55,501 nt of DNA, taken from positions 1 through 55,501 of the IMG/VR virus record IMGVR_UViG_3300013110_000375. One strand, 5' to 3'. The position numbers were made by a program, and so were the translations under genes. Positions 7,563-16,382 of this stretch are shown in pieces (the stretch's first letter is position 1; each line of letters starts with the position of its first letter). This DNA is from a virus. Under the pieces are notes generated by a model. That model had not been told where the DNA came from. It searched no databases and saw only the letters and a list, made by a program, of their open reading frames with translations.

Positions 7563-8216
7563 TCATATATAAATAGTTTGTTCTTTGTAATCAAAGTTAA
7601 ATAGATTCTTTAAAAAAGAAATAATAATTTTATCCCTTTGTCGATCTGTTTCGGCCTGAGACATAAGCCAGCTATATGTTTTTTGTTTGTCATTTATTTT
7701 TTTATTAATATCTGAAATCTCATCTCTTAAAATTTCATTTATTTTAGTATACTTTGATGGATGAATATCTAGCTCCTCCGCTATTTCAAGCAACATGCCC
7801 CATTTATCATTTTCATAGGCATAAGTTGCTTTTTTAAATGTTTCCTCTTTCTCAGCAATTTCTACTGTCTTTTTCATATTTGAAAATTTGTCTGGATGAA
7901 TTTTTTTGGCAATTGACCTATAAATTCTTTGAAAGACCTTTCGCTTTTTTAATGTTTCCTCAGAAACCTCTATCCTGACTGGTTCTGTTGTATCTTTTGG
8001 TATCGGCTTTTGACCAAACAGATCATCAACTTTTTTTTGATTCTTAGATTCTAGATCGCCAATGGAAATATTATTTTTGGAACAAAACTCTCTATAGTAT
8101 TCCTCAAATACCTGCATGTTATCCGCTATTTCTTGTTCAACATAATCAAGCTCTGAATATCTAAACTTTAACTCATTTATTAGTTTTTTGTAAAGCTTGA
8201 ATGCGGTTATACTCAC
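7563..8216 (-). CDS. J-domain (DnaJ-like) protein
   Basis: 217 residues. The N-terminal half is helical and charged. A J-domain follows around residues 92-145 with IYRSIAKKIHPDKF, carrying the essential His-Pro-Asp motif, then FKKATYAYENDKW, the usual helix III/IV pattern. No Gly/Phe-rich region, zinc fingers or substrate domain follow; the C-terminus is another charged helix. J-domains stimulate Hsp70 ATPase, so it may recruit host DnaK to a phage substrate (inference). Translation appears to start at GTG 8216 inside the upstream gene, an overlap of 44 bases. Confidence 0.82.
   Translation of the reverse strand: MSITAFKLYKKLINELKFRYSELDYVEQEIADNMQVFEEYYREFCSKNNISIGDLESKNQKKVDDLFGQKPIPKDTTEPVRIEVSEETLKKRKVFQRIYRSIAKKIHPDKFSNMKKTVEIAEKEETFKKATYAYENDKWGMLLEIAEELDIHPSKYTKINEILRDEISDINKKINDKQKTYSWLMSQAETDRQRDKIIISFLKNLFNFDYKEQTIYI
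7569..7576 (-). promoter_or_regulatory. CTATTTAT element (candidate late promoter)
   Basis: Coding-strand CTATTTAT, 22 bases before the ATG of the gene at 6918-7547. The same 22-base spacing occurs before the genes starting at 36198 and 44101. It lies within the last codons of the J-domain gene. Confidence 0.5.
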
Positions 8217-8388
8217 TTATTATATTCTCCAGATTAGAATCTGATATTTTAATCCTGACGAATGTCTTTTTTTCTCCGTCAGATGATTCCCAAATTTGAA
8301 TGGCGGCTTCGGTTAGGTCGCTCATTTCTAAATAGAATCCGCTGCCGTGATTACCGTCTTTACATAGTCTATATTTTTGATCTTCCAT
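8173..8388 (-). CDS. Small hypothetical protein, 71 aa
   Basis: 71 residues, acidic to neutral, with a predicted beta start (KYRLCKDGNHGSGFYLEM) and a C-terminal helix (LENIISEYNRIQALQKTNK). GGAGG lies close upstream of the ATG at 8388, so it is very likely translated. It overlaps the J-domain gene by 44 bases. Function unknown. Confidence 0.68.
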   Translation of the reverse strand: MEDQKYRLCKDGNHGSGFYLEMSDLTEAAIQIWESSDGEKKTFVRIKISDSNLENIISEYNRIQALQKTNK

Positions 8389-8406
8389 GAATACCTCCTT
8401 TAATAC

Positions 8407-9318
8407 TTATTCTCGATCTTTTGCAATGCTATTAAATTCTCGATAAGAAAATAACTTTCTAGTTGGCCTTTGTATGTTTTTAGACAAATTCGTGCCCATG
8501 TACTCTCGATATGATTGCCAACAATCCAAATTGGAAAACTCCGGTGTATTATAAACTGTTGACTCTTCCAAATCGAGATCAGTAAAAACCTGAGAGGGAG
8601 AAAAAGATCTAGCACTCCACCTTTCTTCTAAAGGTAATCTTTGTGTTGGAATTGCGTTAACGTCATCAGGATTAGACATATACATTCCTGTTCCCTTTCT
8701 GATGTTTTTTCTATATTTTATAAATTCGTCTTTGCCAAATGTGAAAGAAGCATAATAATCATCCTGAATTGTTTTTTGATCAAAGGACACATAAAAATTC
8801 TTTTGTGTTTTTATTTGTCTTCTAAGTTTTTGTAATGGCCTTGGATCAAACATTCCATAAGGAAAAGAAACATAATACTTGTCTGGTATAATCCACTTAG
8901 ACAGATTGGAGCTAACCTTTAAACATGATACTGCTCCATGAATCACACTCCAAGAAAGACAATCTCTCTTGTCTCTATCTTTTGGATGCACTGGAACCCA
9001 AAAAATTGGTATCCTTCTTCTGTTCTGAGAAGGTCTTGGCCCAAACGTGTTATAAAAATATAAAGGATCTTCTATAAAGTCTCCAACTCTATATCTAATC
9101 AAGGGAGAAATATCGTCATTACATACAATCCATATTGTATCACACCCAGCAAATGCAGCCTCAACAATGGCTGCTTCAATCATAGTATAGTCTGGCCCCA
9201 CTGGTAAAAGACAGTCAGGATACGGCATTTTATAGTCTAAAGGTAATCCGGCAACTGGTATGATTCCCGCGAGGTGGAAATTTGTTTTTGACGGAACAGT
9301 TTTTTCGCTAAATTCCAT
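8407..9318 (-). CDS. Nucleotidyltransferase-like protein
   Basis: 303 residues. The N-terminal 100 residues resemble sugar-phosphate nucleotidyltransferases: AGIIPVAGLPLDYKMPYPD, then LLPVG, MIEAAIVEAAFAGCDTIWIV and NDD, matching the order G-x-x-x-R, LxPV and the helix and strand of the GT-A fold. The classic GGxGTRL loop is degenerate, so activity is uncertain. The C-terminal 150 residues have no recognisable family. GAGGAAG precedes the ATG at 9318, which fixes the start even though it overlaps the upstream gene by 82 bases. It may act in glycan synthesis with that gene (inference). Confidence 0.62.
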   Translation of the reverse strand: MEFSEKTVPSKTNFHLAGIIPVAGLPLDYKMPYPDCLLPVGPDYTMIEAAIVEAAFAGCDTIWIVCNDDISPLIRYRVGDFIEDPLYFYNTFGPRPSQNRRRIPIFWVPVHPKDRDKRDCLSWSVIHGAVSCLKVSSNLSKWIIPDKYYVSFPYGMFDPRPLQKLRRQIKTQKNFYVSFDQKTIQDDYYASFTFGKDEFIKYRKNIRKGTGMYMSNPDDVNAIPTQRLPLEERWSARSFSPSQVFTDLDLEESTVYNTPEFSNLDCWQSYREYMGTNLSKNIQRPTRKLFSYREFNSIAKDRE

Positions 9319-10079
9319 GTTCTTCCTCGATTTTTGGTTTTCTTTAACATTTCTTCCATATTGTACAATGGTTTGTATTTTTTAACTATCTCGCGATGAG
9401 AATGTTCAATATTGACGGCATAGTGTAGCTGAAGTCCTTTCTTGTTGTAGCCATTTGCTCGACCTCTGATTCCGCTGGCTTTCATCATTTTAAGTGCCTT
9501 AAGTCTTGCATATCCCTCGCTGTACTCGTAATCTAAAATCCTTTTCTTGTTTATAGTAGAAAAAGTAACGACATCTTTTTTAAATCTGTTAAACCCTTTC
9601 CTTTTGGAGGGATAAAAATATAATTTTTTAATAAAATTGGATTTACTATCTCTCAAGAGAGAATGTGAGTGGGACATCCCAGAGCGGACATCAAACCAAT
9701 CATAAACATCTACGGACGATTCCAATATTTTATCAAAATCTATTTTTTCCTTATATGAGACTTTAATTCTATCGTTGTTTTTAGTTGTTATAAAAAATGA
9801 TTTTGCTTGGTTTCTAATGTTTTTAACTATGTTTGGAAATAGCACGATTCCGTTCATTGAAAGTAAAAAACTCAAACGATCCCAAAGTTCAGCTTTGTAT
9901 ATATCTCTAAAATTTTCATAACCTAAAAAACTTAAGTCACAGCCATCATTAATCTTTTCTAGCTCAAAAGGGACGATGGGGTCTTTAATAATAATTGGCG
10001 TATCACTTAAAAAAGAAAATAGAAGAGACTCCAATGAGCCTCCGATAATTATTTTTTTAAAATAATATTCTTGTTTCAT
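9237..10079 (-). CDS. Hypothetical protein with a Rossmann-like N-terminus
   Basis: 280 residues. It begins YYFKKIIIGGSLESLLFSF, a hydrophobic strand followed by a glycine turn and helix as in Rossmann dinucleotide-binding folds, but the canonical GxGxxG is not present. The C-terminal third is very basic (KKGLQLHYAV, KKTKNRGRTWNLAKKLFRQK). No family is recognised. GAGG precedes the ATG. It couples to the preceding barrel gene by ATGA and overlaps the nucleotidyltransferase-like gene by 82 bases, suggesting the two work together. Confidence 0.7.
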   Translation of the reverse strand: MKQEYYFKKIIIGGSLESLLFSFLSDTPIIIKDPIVPFELEKINDGCDLSFLGYENFRDIYKAELWDRLSFLLSMNGIVLFPNIVKNIRNQAKSFFITTKNNDRIKVSYKEKIDFDKILESSVDVYDWFDVRSGMSHSHSLLRDSKSNFIKKLYFYPSKRKGFNRFKKDVVTFSTINKKRILDYEYSEGYARLKALKMMKASGIRGRANGYNKKGLQLHYAVNIEHSHREIVKKYKPLYNMEEMLKKTKNRGRTWNLAKKLFRQKQISTSRESYQLPDYL

Positions 10080-10324
10080 AAGTCCTCTTGTTCAAAGTAA
10101 AATATCATGAATTCTTGCGGCACACCAGTAATTAGTTCTCCTCCAAGCATTATATCATAGGCCCAAAAGCAAAATGATTCTTCATCAGGGCTTGCAGTTA
10201 AAGGATAAAGCATATTAGAAGGCGCAGAAATCACCAAACCAACCCTTTCTTTATTATTATCAATAACTAAGCGACCAAATTCGTTTAGTTTTATTAAATC
10301 CCCAATTTTATACTTAGGTGACAC
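10076..10324 (-). CDS. Small SH3-like barrel protein, KxGDLV family (copy 4)
   Basis: 82 residues when started at GTG 10324, where AGGA lies about 7 bases upstream and the protein then begins SPKYKIGDLIKL exactly as the paralogue at 1600-1866 begins. A longer frame runs to 10441 but that part only overlaps thyX. The GTG start overlaps thyX by 11 bases. It shares the K-x-G-D-L, R-V-G-L-V and acidic F-E-Q-E-D-L blocks with the left-hand cluster 8 kb away. Function unknown. Confidence 0.7.
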   Translation of the reverse strand: MSPKYKIGDLIKLNEFGRLVIDNNKERVGLVISAPSNMLYPLTASPDEESFCFWAYDIMLGGELITGVPQEFMIFYFEQEDL

Positions 10325-11033
10325 CCCGCAAATCCTCATAGGATTGAACAGTGACGGGCCAAAGATCTTTAGATATTTCAAGACAAGCCTGAGCAACCTT
10401 TTGGATTTCCCATTGAGCCCCTTCATGTGTTCGCAAATCAATAAACTTAAGCAAGTTATTAAGATTCACCGTTCCATAATATTCTGTATATAAATTTTGA
10501 GGAAGTATCATCCTAGCTTGCTCTCTACAGACACCCTCTCTTAAGAGTAGATTAAATGCTTTTAATGATTCGTTCGTCGTTCTTTTTAAAAATCTAGAGG
10601 CTGTAACGCCATAACCAGTATCATGCAAATCAGGTATAATGACCGGATCTATTAAGTCATTTTCGTTTGAGGCTTGTCTGTTTGATTTGTGCTGGGTTCT
10701 GAACTCGTTCGGAAGATAAAATTGTAAATCCTTCTGCGTGTATCTCCTAGATATTTCATTATATGACCAAGTTCTATGCCTGTGGTGTTGCGAACGAACA
10801 AATAAAGGCACAGTAAATTTAAGGGTAAGAACACAATGCTCCAATGTAGAAGTGTGCCTGTGCTTAATAAGGTATTTGATAAGTTTAGTGTCTCGTTCAT
10901 CCAGCCAGTGCTTTTGCACACCAAAAGAAACCCTAGCAGAATTGACAACGGTAAGGTCACTACCCATATGAGAAACGTAATCCACACTGCCAACATCGTC
11001 TTCATATATTTTAATTGATCTTTCATAGGTCAT
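10314..11033 (-). CDS. thyX: FAD-dependent thymidylate synthase ThyX
   Basis: 239 residues. The ThyX motif RHRxxSxNexSxRY is present as RHRTWSYNEISRRYT, preceded by the FAD-site HRHTSTLEHC block, and followed by EQARMILPQNLYTEYY. The enzyme makes dTMP from dUMP using folate, NADPH and FAD, without a host ThyA. GAGAG lies before the ATG at 11033. The gene belongs to a run with the ribonucleotide reductase and GroES-like genes, giving the phage its own route from ribonucleotides to dTTP. Confidence 0.95.
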   Translation of the reverse strand: MTYERSIKIYEDDVGSVDYVSHMGSDLTVVNSARVSFGVQKHWLDERDTKLIKYLIKHRHTSTLEHCVLTLKFTVPLFVRSQHHRHRTWSYNEISRRYTQKDLQFYLPNEFRTQHKSNRQASNENDLIDPVIIPDLHDTGYGVTASRFLKRTTNESLKAFNLLLREGVCREQARMILPQNLYTEYYGTVNLNNLLKFIDLRTHEGAQWEIQKVAQACLEISKDLWPVTVQSYEDLRGVT

Positions 11034-11042
11034 TCTTTACTC

Positions 11043-11720
11043 TCACTGGTTTGTTGGGTTTGGGGGTAGTCCTTGCGGAACAACATGTTCTTCGCCGCCG
11101 ATTTCTTCTGATTCATCAAAAAACGGAATATAAAACTTTTTTCCACCAGCTTGTGAAAACATATCCGATCTCTGTTGAATATCAGCATTCTTAAATACAC
11201 TCGTTCTATAATCAGTAATCTGATAACCAGCCATTGCATATGAATCATCATACTTCAATTCGACAAAGTAATAATGAACTATAACATCATCACCCATTCT
11301 TTCTTTTTTGCCAAAAATGAATGAATGTTGCGGCCAGCCTTCATTACTAGCCCAGTCTGACATTTCACGAATATTGACATCAGGTATAACAACAGAGTTC
11401 TCATCGTTATTAAAAAACCTTCCCTGAATTAATTCGACTGTCTTGTCAGATTGTTTAAGCAAATCCATGAGTTGTTTCATTCTTCTCTCATTATCAAATG
11501 GAGAAGATTGTTGACCCATTGGATTTTCTGCGCTCATGACTCCAAATCCAGCCATTGATTCTTCGGACGGTCCTATAATATCAATAACCCTTTTGAACTT
11601 ACCCTTAAAACGAGGTCGAGGAGCTTCCATAAGAGGGTGCTCAAGAACCATAGTATATTTAGGCTGTGAAGCCTTTGCTTCATTAATCATTTTTCTAATT
11701 GTGTTTGCGTCTAATTTCAT
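11043..11720 (-). CDS. Hypothetical protein, 225 aa
   Basis: 225 residues. The N-terminus MKLDANTIRKMINEAKAS resembles a short helix found at the start of many proteins in marine T4-like phages. The middle has mixed strands (DVIVHYYFVELKYDDSYAM) and the C-terminus is Gly/Pro-rich and probably disordered. The ATG couples to the GroES-like gene by ATGA. No function can be assigned; position beside the co-chaperonin might mean a folding substrate or an unrelated operon partner. Confidence 0.68.
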   Translation of the reverse strand: MKLDANTIRKMINEAKASQPKYTMVLEHPLMEAPRPRFKGKFKRVIDIIGPSEESMAGFGVMSAENPMGQQSSPFDNERRMKQLMDLLKQSDKTVELIQGRFFNNDENSVVIPDVNIREMSDWASNEGWPQHSFIFGKKERMGDDVIVHYYFVELKYDDSYAMAGYQITDYRTSVFKNADIQQRSDMFSQAGGKKFYIPFFDESEEIGGEEHVVPQGLPPNPTNQ

Positions 11721-12001
11721 TTTTTAATTCTCCCAAGAACGTAATTTTCTAATATTAAATAGAATTCATTTTGTTCTACCTCTATTTTTTGTATCATTCT
11801 TTCTTCTACAATTATAGTATCTCCATTATGTAGAGACCCAAGAAGCTTGCTGTCTCCAGCAACATCTAAAACTTTGCACAATTTATAAGGAGGTAGATCC
11901 TTTTTATAATCTTGTGGTAAAACAATAATAGATTGACTTTCTTTTTCAGGTACTTTTAATGGGTTGACTAATATGTGTCTGTTAGTTGGTTCTAACTTCA
12001 T
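11717..12001 (-). CDS. GroES-like co-chaperonin (gp31/Cpn10 fold)
   Basis: 94 residues, the usual length. RHILVNPLKVPEKESQSIIV at the start includes the mobile-loop region, followed by GDTIIVEERMIQKIEV and the dome-closing YLILENYVLGRI, as in Cpn10. T4 gp31 replaces host GroES so that GroEL can fold the capsid protein; this copy may do the same. No GroEL is seen in the window. The ATG follows GGAGGATAA, which is also the end of the reductase gene. Confidence 0.85.
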   Translation of the reverse strand: MKLEPTNRHILVNPLKVPEKESQSIIVLPQDYKKDLPPYKLCKVLDVAGDSKLLGSLHNGDTIIVEERMIQKIEVEQNEFYLILENYVLGRIKK

Positions 12002-13990
12002 TTATCCTCCAAAATTTATTTCACATGAATCGTTTGTACAGTATTTAGACCCGACACCACCTTGTTCGGTTTCCATTCTCTGTAATGGCTCAATGTTCAT
12101 GACCATTTGTTCATATTGTTCTTTTGTGATTGGCTCGTATGGAGCCTGCTCGTATCCCGTTTCTTGATATTTCAAAAATGAAACAGCTTTCAGACGAGAT
12201 TCATAAAGTTCTAAGGCATCTTTAATTTGTGATGCTTCTTGTCTATTAAAGGTCACAGTCACTGAAACTGAGTTGTCTGCCCAGTAATGTTGATACTGTG
12301 CGGCGATTTCCAACTGTTCCCACATGGAAACATCTTTTTTACCTTTAACATAAAAAGGTTCTTTAACCGGAAATTCTACGCAATAAGTATTAGGTGAGTA
12401 TTTGTCGTCCTCGATCTTGTAACCTGCGGCCTCAAGAGAGGGAATCAAATCTGAATCTTTTGAAAATCTTATTCTTCTTATATAATATTCACTCTCTGGA
12501 AAATGTATTCCGGGAGTTGAGCCATTTAATAATGACACTGTTCCAGAAGGTTTAATCGAAGTCATGCGAACTGATCGGGGAATACAAAGCCAATCTGAAT
12601 ATTCTTTGTCCATCTCGCATACATGCTCATAGGCATCATCACACCACTGGAACATGGTTCTTCGTGTGTGTTTATTAAATGCTTGGACTACGCCCGATTG
12701 CGAAAGACCAATTCTTCTATTTTTAAGCATAATGGCATTTGTCTCAGGCCAATGCGTGTTGACAAGAGTAACAGTCTTTCCATACATATATGCTATTTCA
12801 AGTGTCTTTAGATAGTCATCGTATGTCTCATGTTTTGCCGGGAAAGTCTCTACAAGGCAGCAAAGCTCTCCATCTTCAAGTTGTTGCTCCACGCACGGAT
12901 TAAAACCCATGACCTTCATATCATCGAATTTTTTACCATCTTTCATTCTTCCATAGTTCCGAGCGTTTTGAAGCCAGATGTAGCCCGGTTCGCCGTTCTT
13001 CTGAGATTGTTTTGCGAACCATGTATAATCCATTCCCTTTTTTGCTTCAAAGGAGTTATTAGAGCCCCAACGATGATGATAAAGTTTTTCTTGATCGTCC
13101 TTCATTGTAAGATATTCTTTGTCTGTTGCTTGACCAAGTGCAAGAGCAGCAGACCTTCGGACATTTCCGGCGACAACACATCGGCCAATCAAGTTTTCAG
13201 TGTCAACAATATCAACTGATCGGATTAACTTGCCGATTCGCTCGTCATACAAATTTTTAAGTGATTCGTGTAACTCAATCAAAGGACCAGCACCGCTTGA
13301 AGTTCCACCGAAGCCCTTTATTAAGGCCCCAGCAGGTCGTATATTAGAATAATCAAATTGCGGAACTTTTTTTCCTTGGAGATAGCCATCAAGAAGCATT
13401 TGAACAGAGTTAACCCAACCTTCGCGTGAATCGTCAATTGCAAAAACATCTTTTGTCCATTCAGGTTCTTCAATTGTTAATGTTTCCGACCCAAGAGTGT
13501 CAAAACCAACACCGATTCCGACCATTAAAGCATCCATCATCCAAGCAAACAAATATCCGCCCTTTGTTGTCAGATCCTTTGTTGATCGAAAGGCACAATT
13601 AAAAAGACCGGCCCCTGTTCGTTCATAAATAAACTTTGTTCCCATCATCCATAAGCCTCGACCCGGAGGTGTCCACTTGAGATTAAACAATCTATCGTAT
13701 GCCTCTTTGGCCGTTCGTTGAGCCTTTGCATCAACCCATTCAAGACCCAAAGCATGAGTGTGTTTTTTTTGAATATCAAACATCCCTTCGATTACTCTTC
13801 GACATGTTTGATACCACTCTTCCGTTCCCGTGGCATGGGGGTTAAACTCGCTCAGGCGGCGAGCATATGTTCTTTTAAAAGTCACATACCCAATCGGACC
13901 CCATGGGACATCTTGGTCCTTGTAGTTATTTATAAACTGGTCCGACAAGCGAAACTTTCTAACATTTTTTATATCTCCGATTTTCAACAT
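12002..13990 (-). CDS. nrdJ: Class II (B12-dependent) ribonucleoside-triphosphate reductase
   Basis: 662 residues, the monomeric Lactobacillus-type enzyme (usual length about 740). Visible are GAGLFNCAF with one active-site cysteine, the finger loop FNPCVEQQLEDGELCCLVE with the thiyl cysteine and the N-x-E pair, and the C-terminal redox pair in YCTNDSCEIN. It reduces NTPs to dNTPs using adenosylcobalamin and works with or without oxygen. The ATG at 13990 has AAGGAG five bases upstream; a GTG at 13996 overlaps that site and is less likely. The host or its surroundings must supply B12. Confidence 0.93.
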   Translation of the reverse strand: MLKIGDIKNVRKFRLSDQFINNYKDQDVPWGPIGYVTFKRTYARRLSEFNPHATGTEEWYQTCRRVIEGMFDIQKKHTHALGLEWVDAKAQRTAKEAYDRLFNLKWTPPGRGLWMMGTKFIYERTGAGLFNCAFRSTKDLTTKGGYLFAWMMDALMVGIGVGFDTLGSETLTIEEPEWTKDVFAIDDSREGWVNSVQMLLDGYLQGKKVPQFDYSNIRPAGALIKGFGGTSSGAGPLIELHESLKNLYDERIGKLIRSVDIVDTENLIGRCVVAGNVRRSAALALGQATDKEYLTMKDDQEKLYHHRWGSNNSFEAKKGMDYTWFAKQSQKNGEPGYIWLQNARNYGRMKDGKKFDDMKVMGFNPCVEQQLEDGELCCLVETFPAKHETYDDYLKTLEIAYMYGKTVTLVNTHWPETNAIMLKNRRIGLSQSGVVQAFNKHTRRTMFQWCDDAYEHVCEMDKEYSDWLCIPRSVRMTSIKPSGTVSLLNGSTPGIHFPESEYYIRRIRFSKDSDLIPSLEAAGYKIEDDKYSPNTYCVEFPVKEPFYVKGKKDVSMWEQLEIAAQYQHYWADNSVSVTVTFNRQEASQIKDALELYESRLKAVSFLKYQETGYEQAPYEPITKEQYEQMVMNIEPLQRMETEQGGVGSKYCTNDSCEINFGG

Positions 13991-14000
13991 TAACACTCCT

Positions 14001-15359
14001 TCATTTATTCATTGTTTTATATTTACTCTTTAAAAAATCAACAGTAGATTTAGTAGATTGTTGCACGGCATCCTCAAGAGTTTCGTCTTGGGGCTCCAGA
14101 ATCTTCATTGATACATTCGACCAGTCAGCAAATATAGGATAGACAAGGCCGTCAGGCCCATTGCGATTTTTAGCAATAAAAATCCGGCCTTTGTTGGCTT
14201 GCTTATCTTCAATGGTTCTCGATAGAGAAAATATGAAATCAGACACGAAACATTTATTAAATGCTTCGGAGATCGCCTCCATTGTAATGACTTCCGCATT
14301 TAGACCTGACCTGTTTGTTTGCGAAGCTGTCCACACCGGGCAGTCATAGATTTGAGCGGTGCCTCTAAGCTCTTCATAGATATTTTCCAGATCATGTCTT
14401 TTCTCACGGGTTATTTTGACTGGTCTCAACAGGTCAGCGTAATCTACAATAATCATATCCGGTTCAATTCCGCGCTTTTTTAAGCGTTCTATATGATTTT
14501 TAATTGTTTCTGTTGTTGCAGACTTTGTTGGATACTCTTTAATAATTAGAGCACCTTCAACATCTTTTACCCTTTCCAAAACTTTTTGTTTATTAACTTG
14601 CAAATCGCTCAATGGAATGCCAGATATCGCAGAATCATAACGTGACCCCACAACGGTATCGGCTAACTCAAGCGTATAATGAACGACAGTTCGGCCCTCT
14701 TTGACCGCTGATGCTCCTAATGACACAAGTGCCATCGATTTCCCGGCTCCTGTCGGCGCAATGACCACACCCAGTTCGCGTTTTCCGAGACCACCTTTGC
14801 ACAAATCATCAATACGAGAGTGCCCGGTGCTAACCGGATCTCGACTTTTAAGTTGAAAGCGTTTTTCAAAATCTTTTAAATAATCATGTCCGAAATCATT
14901 ATCCGTTCCAAGTTTCAATGCGTTCTCAATCACTTTTTGTATCTCATCAAACGACGATGTTTTAATTAGCTTTACAGACTCCATCATTGCTCTTTTCAAA
15001 ACCTGCTTGCGGCAGAAATCAAGCGCATTGTCCTTAATATACTGAGATCCGTCAACTTCGGACTCCGAAAGGACTTTGGCATAAAACTGCCTTATCTGTT
15101 TCTGAAGAGCATCGGAGTATTCACCAAGGCCCGATGAAATATGAGTCGCCATTATCTTATAAGACGGATGCATCTTATAGTCACGACGATAGTCCATAAT
15201 GGTCTTGATGAATACTCTTAAATACTCATATTGAAGAAACTCAAGATCAAGAACCTCTGATATTTGATCGCAAAATGGTCGATCCTGTAGCATTAGATGA
15301 CATAAGTCTTCTTGAAATGATTTGCCGAATCTTTGAAAAGTTTCGTTGGTGTTATCCAT
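14001..15359 (-). CDS. Replicative DNA helicase, DnaB/gp41 type
   Basis: 452 residues. The N-terminal 150 residues are helical as in DnaB primase-interacting domains. The RecA-like motor domain has Walker A APTGAGKS near residue 207, Walker B MIIVDYADLL, and downstream ASQTNRSGL and IAKNRNG motifs of the family. It unwinds DNA ahead of the polymerase. The ATG at 15359 has GGAGG just upstream; an ATG four codons earlier lacks one. A promoter is at 15384-15412. No primase gene is in the window. Confidence 0.92.
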   Translation of the reverse strand: MDNTNETFQRFGKSFQEDLCHLMLQDRPFCDQISEVLDLEFLQYEYLRVFIKTIMDYRRDYKMHPSYKIMATHISSGLGEYSDALQKQIRQFYAKVLSESEVDGSQYIKDNALDFCRKQVLKRAMMESVKLIKTSSFDEIQKVIENALKLGTDNDFGHDYLKDFEKRFQLKSRDPVSTGHSRIDDLCKGGLGKRELGVVIAPTGAGKSMALVSLGASAVKEGRTVVHYTLELADTVVGSRYDSAISGIPLSDLQVNKQKVLERVKDVEGALIIKEYPTKSATTETIKNHIERLKKRGIEPDMIIVDYADLLRPVKITREKRHDLENIYEELRGTAQIYDCPVWTASQTNRSGLNAEVITMEAISEAFNKCFVSDFIFSLSRTIEDKQANKGRIFIAKNRNGPDGLVYPIFADWSNVSMKILEPQDETLEDAVQQSTKSTVDFLKSKYKTMNK

Positions 15360-15383
15360 ATTTTCCTCCATGCATTTTTTAAT

Positions 15384-15412
15384 TATATAACATTAAAATG
15401 TAAGTCTGTCAA
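15384..15412 (-). promoter_or_regulatory. Sigma70-type promoter for the helicase-NrdJ-ThyX operon
   Basis: TTGACA (15412-15407), 17-base spacer, TATATA (15389-15384) extending into TATATAAT on the minus strand. The -10 box is weaker than in the other sites. Start codon at 15359. Confidence 0.65.
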
Positions 15413-15422
15413 GTGGGTATTT

Positions 15423-16382
15423 TTATCTTATGATATTTTTGAGAATATTCCATAAGTCCGTGAAATTTAAAGAACCTTGCCCATCTTCAAAAAGCATTTT
15501 TTTAAAATTTAGACCACTACCTAAACCTTCAAAATTGGCAAGGTTGTAGTTAATTGACTCTTTATTAATCAAAGAAAATGATGGGTCATATAATTGCATC
15601 AAATTGTAGTTTTGTTCCACTACGGTTCTCTGATTCAAAATATTCTTATGAATGACCATCTTCTTCTCTATTTTTTCGCATATTTCAAAGATTTCGTCTG
15701 AATCGACCTGTCGAGATTCCGAGAGGAATGAAAAATTTTTGGCGATGGTTTTTAACCCTACCCTGTCCACTCCTTTGAGGTTATCTGAGGGATCTCCCGC
15801 TATTGCCCTTGCCAATGCAAAGTTGTTGGGATGAATGCCGAACCTGTATGTTATCGATCCTTCTGTCTCCAACTCATCTTGGATTGGTCGATAGACAGCA
15901 ATGTTTTCATCACATAACTGAAAGAAGTCCTTATCACTTGATACTATAATCTTTTGCCAATCTTTATAATGATTGTGTTTTGCAACATAGGCGATTATAT
16001 CGTCGGCCTCAACGCCATCATAAGAAAGCTGCATAACAGGGAGTTCGTTCAAATATTCATGAAGTCGAACTTGCTGATAAATGCGATTCTGTTCTTGTTG
16101 TTTTGGGTTTAGTTCAACCATGCGGCGGTTAAAGCGAAGAGGTTTGCGACCAGCTTTGTAGTCCTTATTTTGAGACTTCTTTCTTTGAGAGCCGCCAATG
16201 CCGTCCCAAGCAATAATTACTTCATGGGGGCGGGTTTTCCTCATTAGTTTTTGAAACGATTTAAGAAACCCAATGGAGCCGCCAACGGGGATGCCATTAT
16301 TATCTAAAGTTGGATTAACAACATAGTTTCTTATAAAAAGATTTAATGCGTCAATTATTAATAATCTGTTTTTCTCGGTCAT
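15423..16382 (-). CDS. 5'-3' exonuclease / RNase H (FEN family)
   Basis: 319 residues. The PIN-like nuclease carries its acidic residues in LLIIDALNLF, AWDG, the arch RKPLR region, EADDIIAYV and SSDKDFFQL, followed by the H3TH element GDPSDNLKGVDRVGLKTI. Similar to T4 rnh and phage flap exonucleases that remove RNA primers. The short polymerase at 23808 lacks such a domain, so this gene can supply that activity. The ATG overlaps the purA stop as ATGA. Confidence 0.9.
   Translation of the reverse strand: MTEKNRLLIIDALNLFIRNYVVNPTLDNNGIPVGGSIGFLKSFQKLMRKTRPHEVIIAWDGIGGSQRKKSQNKDYKAGRKPLRFNRRMVELNPKQQEQNRIYQQVRLHEYLNELPVMQLSYDGVEADDIIAYVAKHNHYKDWQKIIVSSDKDFFQLCDENIAVYRPIQDELETEGSITYRFGIHPNNFALARAIAGDPSDNLKGVDRVGLKTIAKNFSFLSESRQVDSDEIFEICEKIEKKMVIHKNILNQRTVVEQNYNLMQLYDPSFSLINKESINYNLANFEGLGSGLNFKKMLFEDGQGSLNFTDLWNILKNIIR

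Noticed and set aside
10652-11251. Minus-strand frames inside thyX and the 225-residue gene
   Set aside because: They lie in other frames of genes with better support.
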